Shown one piece after another: positions 44,352 to 55,683 of a stretch of 64,000 bases of DNA; the first letter of the stretch is position 1; every line of letters starts with the position of its first letter. Source of the stretch: Ichthyophis bannanicus (Eukaryota; Chordata; Amphibia; Gymnophiona; Ichthyophiidae); contig CM066045.1 of assembly GCA_033557465.1 (NCBI GenBank), positions 129,725,596-129,789,595 of the forward strand. The letters are read 5' to 3'. The notes beneath the pieces were generated by a model. The model saw only the letters and a list, made by a program, of their open reading frames with translations, did no database searches and was not told the origin of the DNA. A program made the translations under genes and the position numbers.

Positions 44352-44590
44352 TCGGTTAGCATCAGCACATTCCAGGGGACTGAACAAGGGTGGCACCCAG
44401 TGGTACCAGGGCAGCGGCAGTGTTGAGCTCCTGCATGGTTATCGCAAAGTGGCAAAAGTCCGGTGCAGCAAAAGCAGGCCTAACGTTCGCCACTGAAGCT
44501 AACTGGACAGCAGCTGAATAGCTTCATGGCAATTCAATGCCGGAGTCCAGATATCGCCTTGGCACAGAATATCCGGGTCTAAAGTTCAGT
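44352..44590. mobile_element. Worn MITE-D right end
   Basis: Ends ATATCCGGGTCTAAAG, inverted against the end at 40017. The text just right of the transposon (TCGGTTAGCATC...) probably joins 41433-41507 in the pre-insertion sequence. Confidence 0.45.
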
Positions 44591-47045
44591 GATGGTGACT
44601 AGCCGCTGTAATCCTGTGCTAGCCGCTCCTGCTGTAGATCAGGCCCGGAATGTACAGAGAAATATTTGTAACTGGTGCATTTTACCTGTGGAAATTGGCT
44701 TTCAAAATTGCTCTCAAGAAGGGCAGTTTTCAAAAGCATATGTCTAGGTAAATGGTTATGTATCTAGGTCATTTGGCTGTCTGAAAATTGCTCACCCTTT
44801 CCATGGGTTTTAGTACATATGGAGACCACAGATGGACTTAGAGGCTGCATTAAGTCAGAGGAGGTAATAATACACTGTTCTTTTCCATTTTCAAAACTAT
44901 GTATTATTTTGAAGGGAAAAGGCAGTAGCAAATCTCTGCAGGTGCTTTCCCAAGCCAGTTTTCAAAGGGAAACTAAGTATGTGCAGTACTTTCCATTTCA
45001 GAACTGATTCAAAGTCCACAGTTTAACGCATACTGTAACTGCAGCTTACTAAGTCCAGTAGGGACATTTTAGGCCAGTCCTGAATTTCTTATAACCCTAT
45101 CCTAATGCATCGTTGAACCAGCAGCACTGATCTCAAGGGCAAAATCAGGGACAACAAATACCATACTGGATTAGCGATGTAAATCCAAAACCAGAACTGA
45201 TATAAGATGTCCCTACAGGAACAGGGTAAGTTAGCCGCAATGGCAAAAGAGCTTGTGGACTTTGCAGCTGCTACTACTACTACTACTATTAATCATTTGT
45301 GGAATTTTGAAAACTGCCCTCCACTTGCGTAAGCTGCCACCTGTATTAGCTAAATTGGGTAGCTGGTCTTCATACTAATAAGAAACCAAGGTGTCATGAA
45401 GCAGGTTCTATTCTGCAGGGTACCCAACTATCAACCTGTAAATAGACTGAAAAGAATGTCTCTTGTGCCTGGCCCAGAGTCAAGGATATACATGTTGGGA
45501 TCAGGGTGAGGGGGGTGGTAGTGGTGGTAGGAAGGCAGGTGAGCATCTTCTGTAGATGCTGCAAGATCCTCTCTGTTTCTTCAGTGTCACCTCATGGCTG
45601 GATTTGAGTTTGCATCCACTGTCTCTATGAGCCTTGGGTTAAGGCCATGCTCTGTTTAGCAGCTCATTGTGCTTACTGTTGGCACAGAGGCATATTTTTC
45701 CCCTCCTTAACACAGTTTGTTCAGGTCATTAAAAAGCCCTTGTGCAGTATTAATGGGCTTGATGTAATGATTTCATCTGGTTGCAAAACCTTGGCTGTGC
45801 AACAGAACCTTTTTAATCTTTCTTTTATGAAAACCTGTCAGACCAAAGGGGTGTTTAATAACACAAAATCTATCACAGGATGAGATATTTAGTGTTTCTT
45901 TTCAAGGTATTTTTAAAAATGTATTTTGCAAGTGCAGATCAATGATATCATTTTGAGTTCACCAAATGTCTGCAACTACAGGACTTTAATATCCCTTTTA
46001 ATACACACTTCATCATGTTTGGAAGGCTCTCTGTTAGATGTATTTCTCTGATATGTAGCATCCACAATGTGGCCGGCAAGTGCATTAAAGTCTATTAAAA
46101 TTTTCCATTGATTTGTCACTGTGGCTTGAAACATTGCCCAGAAGGCTGTGATTCAGGTTTCTCCATTTTTTTCTTTTTTCCCAGTGCATTGTTTATTTTA
46201 TATTTCAGTTCTAAGCAGTTAGGGCCCCATCTGTTACACACCTTCCCACTGACACAGAAAAGAATATTTGATGCATTCATCAGTTAATTATAATGTATAC
46301 ACTTTGGAGATGTATAAAATATAGAAATTTACAAACCTGGGAGGGTCCCAGCTAAAATAAAAGGAGAGAAAGTTGGACTGCTAGAAGAGGGAACTAAAGA
46401 CCAGTCTTTGCCTTTGGCTGAACAAGCCATTGCACCACAGGGCCTCTTATTGAAGGATTGAGGAGTCAGATGAGACCTTTGGTGTAAAAGAATCCAGAAG
46501 GTTCAGCAGAAGGTAGAGAAGGAAGTCTGTAAGAAACTCAAAAGAGTTTAAGAGTTTAGTAGGAAGATGGATGTTCTTGCTGCGTTGCTGAAGTCATCAA
46601 GGTAGACCTTGGTGAGGCACAGTGGGCAGTTCAAGTTATCTAAGAAGAGAACAAGGGCAGAAAAGAGAAAAGTGGCTTATTTTTCAAGACCTTTTCTATT
46701 CTGGACTGTCTACATGTAGCTATCATTTGTATTTGAGAACTTTGGATTTTAAATAAATCATTCTGGTTTGGAATAGTCTAGAGAACTGTGGATTGTTTGA
46801 GCATGAGTCCTCCCAGCAGATGCTGATCCTTTTCCCAAAACCCTTATTCCAGATACTGTATGCTCATGTGAATTGTAGCTGTAGCTCACTCCTTCACATC
46901 TCACCAACTGGGGCATAATCATACATATGGCATTCAATGCACAAAACTGGATTCCCCCCCCCATCCTCCCCCTCCATCTTGCTGCTTGACTGCTGTCTGC
47001 ATCTTTGTCTTGGTGACTTGTTTCTTTATTTAGAGTTGCTAAGGG
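44591..47045. other. Unassigned sequence
   Basis: A TACTACTACTACTACT microsatellite at about 45272-45290 may be the remains of a family B LINE tail. No coding gene is seen; the longest frames are short and random in composition. Confidence 0.35.
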
Positions 47046-47051
47046 AATAGA

Positions 47052-47100
47052 GATAGTGGAGGAGTAGCCTAGTAGTTAGGGATACCTAAACTAATATGAA
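47052..47100 (+). mobile_element. SINE head fragment
   Basis: GTGGAGGAGTAGCCTAGTAG matches the start and A box of the SINEs at 19.97 and 48.9 kb. The B box is missing and sequence after about 47085 is unrelated. A truncated or worn copy. Confidence 0.6.
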
Positions 47101-47449
47101 GGACTTCAGGATTTTTTGGTATATTTTATTCTAACATTTTGTGTTTGCTTCCCACTGAACTGCTAATAATCTCTTAAGGGTTAGTTAATGGTTAAAAAAA
47201 CAACTGCAAGTAGCGAGAGGTGTACTGGGGGTCACAGGTGCCTTTATTTGTAGAACCCTTACGCGTTTCAGCTGCCGCCTTCCTCAGGGGGTGCACAACT
47301 TGAAAAAATATGATAAATAAAATAAAATAAATAATCAATAACATTAAAAACAAGCATAGCAATTAAACAAGTTAAATACATAAATAAAAAGCATATATGA
47401 ATAACGAAGTAAAAACATATAATAAAACATAAAAAAATATACATCATAG

Positions 47450-47700
47450 AAACATAGAAATATGACGACAGAAAAAGACCACATGGCCTATCTAGTCTGT
47501 CCTTCCATATTAACAACTACAACAGTCCCCTTTTTACCTTTAGAGATCCTCTGTGTTTGTCCCATGCTTTCTTGAATTCAGTTACTGTCCTCATCTCTAC
47601 CACCTCCACTGGGAGACTCTTCCGCGGATCCACTACTCTTTCCGTAAAGAAATATTTGCACATATCACTCCTGAATCTATCTCCCTTTCATGAAACATAT
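47450..47700 (-). mobile_element. CR1 LINE 3' end
   Basis: Minus-strand CR1 tail, read on plus as CATAGAAACATAGAAATATG, then AAAGACCACATGGCCTATCTAGTCTG and the last coding codons (CCACCTCCACTGGGAGACTC). Same subfamily as the fragments at 50.5 and 52.1 kb. The tail microsatellite is (ATAGAAAC)-like. Confidence 0.8.
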
Positions 47701-48915
47701 AAAACAAAGTCATTAAACAAAAGGGCAGGAGGATGTGAAAACACATGTCAAAACTAGAACCTTATCTAAAACCTATATGTGAGAAGAGAGATAAGGAGGT
47801 ACAATAGGAATCCAATTTATGGGGAGCCATACTCACTCTTACACTCTGTGATAGTCCTTTGGAGAACTACTATTACACAAATATGTTTCTGTTCTAAAAT
47901 AACAAGAGATAAAATATTATGAAAGCATAAATTGTATGCCAATGGAGGTATGGAACAACATAAGAGAAGGCACAACGGGACTGGCTACAAAAACCAATTG
48001 TGTACTGTGTAGAAAGGCAAATATTAACAGACCTTTCAAATAAAAGTTAATTTTAATTTATCATCAAGCCTTGATTATAAAAAGGGGGAAGGAATTAACA
48101 GAAGTCAGATTTCTCCTTTACATAGCAAAAATGATAATGGGGGAAGGGGAATAACATGCGTTCATGTCCGAGCTAGATCACATTTAATAAAACCAAATAT
48201 ACAAACTAAAAAAAGACAGGCTATTTGGTGAAATATATTAGAAATAGAAGATACATGTATCAAAATTAAAGACTGGATTCAACGCTGTGCTATGCATGAG
48301 ATTTGTCAGCGGGAAAAAACGTATTGCGATCAAGAGCAGTGGACAATGTGTTGAATTCAAACAAACCGTATAAAAACAAATAGCCAACTTATTAAAGAGA
48401 ATCTGTTTAAAATCAAGTTAACCCTCTAATGTCTACATGTACGTCACAAATTCGGAGTGCCCAAAAGGAAAAAAGGTTTCTTACTTCGTTCATACGAAGC
48501 AAACCTATGATAACAGCAAGTTCAATGCCGGCGCGCCATATGGGTGAGAGCAATTAAAGCGTATGGAATCGCGCCAAATTAGAAATCGGAGGTCACCATT
48601 CCAAAGATCAAAAAACTTTTTATTTTGACCTTTATATTTATAACAAAGTGCCAACTCAAAAAAACGAGTGCCATAGAGAACAGTGATCCAGCAGCCGGCT
48701 GGATTAAATCGTGAAATTGAATGGTCCAGTTTATATTAGGCAGGTTCCAATCGGCTAAGGGACCCTCCTATTTTTCTTATGGGGGATTCCCTTAACCATT
48801 GGTGGTTCCTTGGGGGTGCAATATGAGTTGTTTGATTGAAGTGTTCTTGTCCAATCATCTGGGGAGGTTTGTTGTTGGGCTTTCCCCGGTGAATGATTGG
48901 TGTCCTCGATGATTG
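47701..48915. other. Unassigned AT-rich sequence
   Basis: No frame or repeat end recognised. It may belong to the tentative Penelope-like region around it. Confidence 0.3.
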
Positions 48916-49215
48916 GAGTGGAGGAGTGGCCTAGTGGTTGGGGCAAGGTACTTCAGGCCGGAAGGTCGGAGGTTCAAATCCCACTAGAGGACAGTAACCT
49001 TGGGCCGGAAGGACTGGGGTTTCTAGTCCCACAGGTGCTCCTTGTGGTCTTGGGCAAGCCACTTAACCCTCCATAGCCCATGTTCCCTGTAAAATAGTTA
49101 TCTCCAAGTTATAATGCCCTGTTCAATGTAATTTCAGCTTGTTCAATGTAAACTGCACTGATGCAGAATAGCGCGGTATATAAGAGAATGTAAATAAAAT
49201 AAATAAATAAATAAA
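48916..49215 (+). mobile_element. tRNA-derived SINE with L2-type tail (SINE-2)
   Basis: The A box TGGCCTAGTGG (48927-48937) and B box GGTTCAAATCC (48971-48981) sit in a head clearly related to SINE-1, including CTTGGGCAAGCCACTTAACC after it. A short internal duplication (CTTGGGCCGGAAGGACTGGG repeats earlier CAGGCCGGAAGGTCGG text) lengthens it. The tail AAACTGCACTGATGC...GCGCGGTATATAAGAG + (AAAT)n is that of the family A L2-like LINE at 13.8-15.4 kb. No clean target duplication is visible. Confidence 0.87.
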
Positions 49216-49789
49216 TTATTGTTAGCCTGTCATGAAGCCTTTGGTCCTATTTTATGGGTTAACCGTTGATATGGGGGTACAACTGATTTGAAGAAGGATG
49301 CTCATCTACATTCCATGAAGGAAGGACGTTTGTTATTAACATCGCATGGGAGCACTTGATACAGGGGTTTGTTGCCCCGAAACGTATATGTCGTGTGTAG
49401 TGCTGTCTGGAATGCTGTTTAGATTGAGTTTTGTCGTCATTCAAAGATAAGTTTGGCTGTTTTATTCATAAGATACGTTACTACAAATGTTGAACTTACT
49501 TTCTTAACACAACCAGGAACTTGTTTGAATAAAAGGGATACCATCGATTGGGGATTTAAGCATATTCTTTTCTCCCTTAGATGTGATCCGACAAAAAGAG
49601 GGGAAATATTTATCGGGACTGTGTTTGGGGTCTTTTTTTGCTTTGATATTCTTTTGACCCTATGTTGGGATTTTTTTGGGTTTGATAGAGAACAGTGAAG
49701 CATGGATGAACAGTCATTATGAAAGATAAAGGGTGAGAAGGATAAATGCGGTATCAGCATGGAGCGTAAATGGTCAAGAAATAGAAATA

Positions 49790-50000
49790 TTCAGTCCAAC
49801 GGAAACAGAGGAAACAAAGAGGGGAGAAAGAAAGGGGAGAGAGGCAGGGAAGGGGAAGGGGGATGGGTGGGTGAAAAAGGACGGAGAAGGGAAGGAAGGG
49901 GAAGGGGAAAGGGGAGGGGTGTGGGAAAGGAAAAAGGGGGGAGGGAGGGAGGGAAGGGGAAAGAGAGCTAAAGAAGGGGAAGGAAAAATTAAAAAAACAA
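49790..50000. repeat. Purine-rich tract (GGGAA/GGAGA)
   Basis: About 200 bases almost free of C and T on the plus strand. The Gly/Glu/Lys-rich plus frame and the Pro/Ser/Phe-rich minus frame are artefacts of this composition. Long purine tracts can form triplex DNA. Confidence 0.85.
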
Positions 50001-50475
50001 TAAAATCATACAACTATTATAAGAGGCATAGTATGAATAATAATACCAAAGTGAAACCTCCACGGAAATCACATGTAAGAAGAACTAAAAAAACATATAT
50101 AAATACACTAAAATATAAAATCTAAAAAAATGTCATGTAAACCAATAAAAAGTAATACATGATAAATAACTTAAAACTATAGTAATGGAAAGAAAGGGAG
50201 GGGGAGGAGAGGGAACAAAGCACAAAGACATCAGGCCACATTTCCCAGAGCTAACATATTCCAGTTAATGAATTCAAAATAAAATACTTTTTATCTACCT
50301 TTTGTTGTTTAGCCATTTTATTTTTCAGTCACAATTGCCGTGGAGCTTGATTCAGGTCAGCCCCAAGCAAGACTGGCTCATTTGGACCCAATTCTGGACC
50401 GTGGGAACAAAACATTCCTGCGGTAACCAGAATCGGGCCCGAGGTGGTATACTTTAGAGGAAAGGCAGGATAGGG
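50001..50475. other. Unassigned sequence
   Basis: AT-rich then mixed. A second purine-rich burst occurs at 50190-50215. No gene. Confidence 0.35.
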
Positions 50476-50479
50476 GTGA

Positions 50480-51450
50480 TACAGAAACATGACGGGAGAA
50501 AAAGACCACCTGGCCTATCTAGTCTGCCCTTTCATATCAACCACTACAAGAGTCTCTTTTTTTTCCTTCAGAGAGCCTCTGTGTTTGTCTCATGCTTTTT
50601 TGAATTTAGATACTGTCCTCATCTTAACCACCTCCACTGGGAGACTATTCCATGCATCTACCGCTCTTTCCGTAAAGTCTATCCCCTTTCACCCTCATCC
50701 TGTGTCCCCTCATAGCAGAGCTTGCTTTCAATCTAAAGAGGCTCTCCTCCTCCTTTGCATTTATGCCATGGAGGTATTTAAACGTCTCAATCATATCACC
50801 TCTCTCCTGCCTTTCCTCTAAAGTATACATATTAAGGTCCTTAAGTCTATATGCTTTATAATGAAGATCACTAACCATTTTAGTAGCCATCCTCTGCACC
50901 GACTCCAACTTGTTTATATCCTTTTGAAGGTGTGGTCTCCAGAATTGCATACAACACTCCAAATGAGGTCGCATCAAAGACTTATTCAGAGGCGCTATCA
51001 TCTCCTTTCTTCTGCTTGCCATTCCTCTCCCTATGCACTCAAGCATCCTTCTAGCTTTTGCCATCGCCTTTTCTACCTGTTTAGCTACTTTAAGGTCGTC
51101 AGACACAACCACGCCTAGGTCCCGCTCTTCTTTAGTGGACAAAAGTACTTCACCCCTATACTATATTGCTCTCTTGGATTGCTGCAGCCCAAATGCATGA
51201 TCCTACATGTTTTAGCATTAAATCTCTGCTGCCAAATTCTAGACCATTCTTCAAACTTAGCTAGATCCCTCCTCATGTTATCTACTCCTTCCTGGGTGTC
51301 TACTCTGTTGCAGATTTTGGTATCATCCGCAAAGAGGCAAACCTTACCCAACAGCCTTTCCATAGTATCACTAACAAAGATGTTAAAAAGAATTGGACCA
51401 GGGACAGATACCTGCAGCACTCTACTAGTAACCTCCTTCTCAGAGTGAAC
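50480..51450 (-). pseudogene. CR1 ORF2 C-terminal half
   Basis: Minus strand, in order: QVSVPGPILFNIFVSDTMER and KVCLFADDTKICNRV, the RT motifs with the ADD catalytic pair kept, then EEWSRIWQQRFNAKTCRIMH. After a frameshift near 51130 comes STKEERDLGVVVSDDLK, then MRPHLECCMQFWRPHLQKDI, VQRMATKMV, YTLEERQERGDMIETFKYLHG and the 3' tail ending in the CATAGAAAC-like repeat. Standard CR1 order. The 5' part of ORF2 is deleted. Confidence 0.87.
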
Positions 51451-51625
51451 TCAGCCTTGCCACCTCTTCTCTGAGCTCCTCCACGTGTTTCCTGAGAGCC
51501 TCAGCATGTAGACATCCTGCACATGGAACTGGTCCTTCAACTGGCATTGAGATCTCTGTCTGGACAGAGGCAGAAGCTGTAACGGGAGCAACAGCTTTGG
51601 CAATATGATTTTTCCCAACCATTGT
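51440..51625 (-). pseudogene. CR1 ORF1-like fragment
   Basis: The minus frame of 60 codons has a CAGCLHAEALRKHVEELREE segment, i.e. a Cys pair followed by a heptad-like coiled coil, as in CR1 ORF1 proteins. It lies directly upstream, in CR1 orientation, of the RT fragment at 50480-51450, so a large internal deletion would explain the join. A short ORF1 match is weak evidence. Confidence 0.45.
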
Positions 51626-52055
51626 TCAATTGGTGGAGCTTTGGTACCTGTTGAAGTAAAAGATTGACCTATTGAAGTACCAGCCTGTTTCTCAGCTGTC
51701 CTCTCAAAGAAAAAGCAGTTGACCTATTTTAAGTGTGTTCTAAACATGCTGTTCTAAGTCCCTGTGTATAGCTAATTGGGGAATAACACTATAAAGCAAG
51801 AATGCTCACATGGGTTGGTGGGAGCCAGGGGGGTAGGGAGGGAACTAACACCTGATGAGGTGTCAGTGGCTTTCAAGAGCTAAGAAAGAGAAACTAACAG
51901 CAGAGTTTTAAACCTACACCACTAAACCCCCCAAATATTTCCCCTTTTGAAATAAAGCACCAAAAAAGACTTACTCTTTCTAAAAATGTATACCAAAGCC
52001 CTTTTAAGAGCTCTCAAGCAGAGAGCTAGTAATTAAAAGCCATACACTCTTACCT
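51626..52055. other. Unassigned sequence
   Basis: Nothing recognised; possibly the 5' part of the CR1 elements on either side. Confidence 0.3.
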
Positions 52056-52057
52056 TG

Positions 52058-52400
52058 CTTTGAAATGGAGAGATCCTGTAGAGACATTTAAATACCTCCA
52101 TGCACAGGAGAGTCTCTTTCAATTGAAGGCAAGCTCTGCTACGAGGGGACATAGCATGAGAATGCAAGGGGATAGACTCAGGAATAATATGCGGAAATAT
52201 TTCTATACAGAAAAAGTGGTAGATGCTGGAATAGTCTCCCAGTGGAGGTGGTGGACACAAGGACAGTATCTGAATTCAAAAAAGCAGGGGACAAACACAG
52301 AGGATCTCTAAAGGTAAAAAGAGGATTATTGTAGTTGATATGGAAGGACAGACTAGATAGGCCATGTGGTCTTTTTGTGCCATCAAGTTTCTTTGTTTCA
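52058..52400 (+). mobile_element. CR1 LINE 3' end, opposite orientation
   Basis: The plus frame reads DPVETFKYLHAQESLFQLKASSA and similar terminal CR1 residues, then the 3' region GGACAGACTAGATAGGCCAT. Same subfamily as 50480-51450 but on the other strand. Confidence 0.8.
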
Positions 52401-54030
52401 TTTCCCCTTCTCTCTCTCTCCACCCCAATTCATCATCTCCCAGTCCCTTATCCTTCTGCTTTACCCCCATAGTTCAGCACCTCATGCTTTCTCTTTTACC
52501 TCCCCAGCCCTTTTCCCTCACCATAGACCACCCCCACCCCCAATAGACCATCAGCTTTCTATCCCCTTCCCCTTCTCCATCCTCTCCTTCTACAGTGGTC
52601 CAGCTTCTCCTATCTCCCTTCCTAGCCCAGTATCTTCTCTCCCCCCCCCCCCCTGTTCCTGTCCATTCCAGGCCAATATATCCCTTCTCTCTCCTTACTT
52701 AAAATCCACCTCTCTCTCTTTATGCACCCACACACACACCATCCAGCATATTCCATTTCTCTTTTTCTCCCTCTCTCTGTCCTCCATGGGAAAAAATATC
52801 ATGCAACACCATCCCTGGCATCTTCTTTCTTTTTCTGAGTCAGCAGCAGAAATATCTCATAGCACTATCCCCAGCTTTATCTTTCTTTCTCTGAGTCAGC
52901 ACGAAGCAGCCAGTGCTGCCTGTAGCATTCACTTCCGGTGAATGGCCCTGTGCACTGAAAATGAAGCTGCTGTTGCTGACTCAGAGAAAGAAAGATGAAG
53001 CTGCACAATGCCGGAGCTGCATGCACAGTGAGTTGTACCAGCTCTTGGGCCCACCATCTGTCCCCACTTACTCTGCCAATATCCAGCCAATCTTAGATTG
53101 TCTTCTTCTCTTCTCCCACTCATTTTTAAAGTCCCAGTCCCTGTTTTCCCCCCATCTCCCTGTCCCCAGTGCTGCCTCTTAGATCCCTTCCGCACACCCA
53201 TCTGGTTACTTCCTTCCTTCTCCAATATTCATTAACTCTCCTTTTCCTCCTCCTTACCCAAGTATTCATTCTTATGTCCCTCTCTTTCAACTCTTCACTC
53301 TGTATGACCTTTTTTTGTCCCTCCCACACAAAATATTTGTTCCCCTCTCCATACTCACTTCCCCAGTTTCTTTTTTTCTCCTCCCAGCCCCACTCCACCC
53401 CCTTCTAGTCCTCCCTCAGCATCATCTTCCTTCTAGTTCCTGCCCCTCCGAGCAGCCGCTCCCTTCCAGTCCCTTTCTCCCCTTCCCCTAACATCAGCCC
53501 ATTTCCAGTACTAGACCCCAGTAGCATTCCTCCTCCAGTCCCAGTCCCCCAGTCCTCCAGCATCAGCCCATTTCCAGTCCTAGCCCCCAGTATCAGTCCT
53601 CCTCTAGTTCCAGTCCTACCCAACATCAGCTGTCTTCCAGTCCCTCCATCCTCCACCATCAGCTCTTTTCCAGTCAGCCTCCCCTCCACCCCCACAGTAT
53701 CAGTCCTCCTGGAGTCTAGTCCCTCCCAGCATCATCTCCCTTCCAATCGCAAGCTCCCCATCACCTAGCATCAGCCCATTTCCAGCCATAGCCCCAGTAT
53801 TCCTTCAGTTCCAGTTACTCCCAGTATCAGCTCCCTTCCAGTCCCTCTATCCCCCAGCATCAGCCGTTTTCCAGTCCTGGCCCCTCAATATCAGCCCCTC
53901 CAGTCGCAATCCCTCCCAGCATTGCCTTCCTTTCAATTGCAGTCTCCCCATCCCCCAAGATTAGCCCATTTCCCATTCTAGGCCTGGTAGCAGTTCTCTT
54001 CCAGTGCCAGTGGTTCCTACCCCTGCCTTA
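52401..54030. repeat. Pyrimidine-rich region with minisatellite-like CCAGTCC units
   Basis: 52400-53400 is C+T rich. 53400-54000 is an irregular tandem array in which phrases like CATCAGCCCATTTCCAGTCC recur many times. Parts (for example CTCCCACACAAAATATTTG and the CCAGTCC array) are also inside the hAT element at 59.7-61.6 kb, so this is probably another fragment of that family. An imperfect inverted pair, TTTCTTTCTCTGAGTCAGCA / GCTGACTCAGAGAAAGAAAG, lies at about 52881-52998. Long minus-strand frames here are composition effects. Confidence 0.7.
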
Positions 54031-54035
54031 CACAC

Positions 54036-54470
54036 ACACATGGCCCCCACAACAAGAGGGGCCCCACGCACACCTGACCAGCTTAAGAGGAAGCTGATGA
54101 GGATCGAAGCCCTGCTCCCCGACTCACCGTTGCACAGATGCGGGGGGTAAACAGATGCTGGAGCGTTTTCCTTTTTCTCCTGCGGCTGTGCTAAGTTGCA
54201 ACCATTGCCAGTGTTACTCAGACCGTAGAGGTTAAACAGGGTCACTTCCTGTCTCTTGCACAAGAGACAGGAAGGGCCCCTGTTTAATCTCTTTGAAATG
54301 AGCAATGCCAGCGGCAGCTGCAACTTAGCACAGCCGCGGGAGAAAAAGGAAAACGCTTACTCCCATAGCTGTGCAGAGGTGAGTCAGGGAGCCAGGCTTC
54401 AGGCCTCACCAGCTCCCTCTTAAATTGGTCAGGTGCACATGGGCCCCTCAAGGCGCGGGGTCATGTGAGG
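54036..54470. repeat. Long imperfect palindrome, arms about 215 bp
   Basis: The centre is at about 54259 (CTGTCTCTTGCACAAGAGACAG). Inner arms contain GGCTGTGCTAAGTTGCAAC against its complement at 54318. Outer arms contain AGAGGGGCCCCACGCACACC against its complement near 54440. Divergence between the arms is moderate, so it is older than the 33.9-kb hairpin. No flanking duplication was found. Confidence 0.8.
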
Positions 54471-54553
54471 GCAACATACCAGTGCCTCTATACTTTTCTC
54501 ATCACTGTGGTAAGGCTTACCGGGCTATTGTTTGCTACCTCTTCTCTGTTGCC

Positions 54554-55200
54554 TCATTTGTGAAGAAGAACCACGTTAGCCCTTCTCCAGTCCAGTGGAA
54601 TCTTCCCCATCTCCAAGGATCTATTAAACACATCCTTTAAGGGTTCCACCAGATCCTCTCTGAGCTTTTTCAGTTTCCTAGGATGTATCCCATCCAGTTC
54701 CATGGCCTTGTCCACTTTCAGTTTTGCAAGCTGTTTATAAACATCTTCTGTGAATGATGTGGTATCAGTGGCATAAATTTTGCCCAAGCAGCTCCCATAG
54801 TGTGGGGAGGCCTGGGTAGAAAGGAGGCCCAGACAGCAGCGGTGGGAGCAGTATGGCAAACTTATCTTATCATGTTTGCCACACTGCTCAGTTCTTGTAA
54901 GTCTGCCAAGGGCCCGCAAAAACTTACAAGAGTGGAAGCAGCACAGCAAACACCATGAAGTAAGTTTGCCGTCATTGCGCCGCCGCATGGGGGGGGGGGC
55001 TGCTGCATGAAGAAGGGCCCCACATGGGGGGTATGCCTCACCACCTTGACAATGGGGAGCCCTCAGCAAATGTTTGCTTGGCGGCACCTCATTGTAACTT
55101 ATGCCACTGTGTGGTATCTCTTCCATTCCCATTAGTTTCTTTGTTAATCATGCGTGGTCCTTCTTCATGATTTTCCTTCATGAGCATGGAACAGAAGTAT
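54554..55200 (-). pseudogene. CR1 ORF2 fragment (start of RT), split by a hAT element
   Basis: The minus frame reads LAKLKVDKAMELDGIHPRKL, LREDLVEPLKDVFNRSLEMG and KIPLDWRRANVVLLHK, the conserved opening of the CR1 RT domain. It is cut by the hAT insertion at 54766-55109, after which the same CR1 continues to about 55200. Confidence 0.83.
54766..55109. mobile_element. hAT-type non-autonomous element inside CR1
   Basis: A 344-bp element with ends CAGTGGCATAA / TTATGCCACTG and a perfect 8-bp duplication TGTGGTAT at 54758-54765 and 55110-55117. Contains a poly-G run near 54990 and no transposase. The GGGGAGG...TCAGCAAAT interior is non-coding. Confidence 0.9.
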
Positions 55201-55534
55201 TAGTTTAGAATTTTTGCTTTTTCCAGATCACGTTACACAAATCAATCAGAAGAAAGCCTTGTCTCTTTGCTTCACATCTTTGGCCAATTTTGATTCTGCG
55301 TGTGCTTTTGCCATCCTGGTTTCTCGCTTTCTCTTTCAGCTTCATCTGGCATTCTTTTTTATGTTCCTCTTTGTGTGATCTTCTGAAAGCTGTGAAAGCT
55401 GTGCTTTCTGTCTTTATTTGTGCAGCCATTTCTTTGGAGAACCGGATCAGTTTCCTTTTTCTCTTGTTTTTATTTGCTTTCCTTTATATAGATCTGTTGC
55501 CCTTTTTATAGCCACTTTCAATTTAGCCCACTGC
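55201..55534. other. Probable CR1 continuation, minus strand
   Basis: AT-rich text. Weak, frameshifted continuity with CR1 ORF2 on the minus strand is possible but not clear. Confidence 0.3.
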
Positions 55535-55536
55535 CT

Positions 55537-55683
55537 TTCTACTACTACTACTTCTACTACTACTACTGAGCATTTGCATAGCACGACAAGACATACGCTG
55601 CACTGCACAGACACATATAAGAGACAGTCCCTGCTCATCAGAGCTTACAATCTAGTCAAGACAGACAACACAGTAGGTGTAGA
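55537..55683 (-). mobile_element. L2-like LINE 3' end, family B, tail part
   Basis: A TACTACTAC microsatellite followed by GAGCATTTGCATAGCACGAC and GAGCTTACAATCTAGTCAAG. It is interrupted by CR1 at about 55684 and resumes at 56393. Confidence 0.8.

Larger units (their letters stand above)
47160..49760. mobile_element. Possible Penelope-like region, interrupted by CR1 and SINE
   Basis: At 47265-47295 the minus strand reads CTGAGGAAGGCGGCAGCTGA then AACGCGTAAG. At 49345-49385 the plus strand reads a GGGG-loop-CCCC stem directly followed by GAAACGTATATG. A CUGANGA-like box, a stem, and GAAAC-GCG is the layout of the hammerhead-like motifs in Penelope-like elements. I see no RT or GIY-YIG frame, and the stems are imperfect, so this stays tentative. 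Confidence 0.3.

Noticed and set aside
49733..50125. 130-codon Gly/Glu/Lys-rich frame
   Set aside because: It is the translation of the purine tract; the opposite strand is equally open.
52366..52941. 191-codon Pro/Ser/Leu-rich frame
   Set aside because: Produced by the pyrimidine-rich composition; runs of CCT/TCC/CTC codons and no domain.
53405..53695. Minus-strand frame with repeated GNGLMLED-type residues
   Set aside because: Encoded by the CCAGTCC tandem repeats; the peptide periodicity only mirrors the DNA array.
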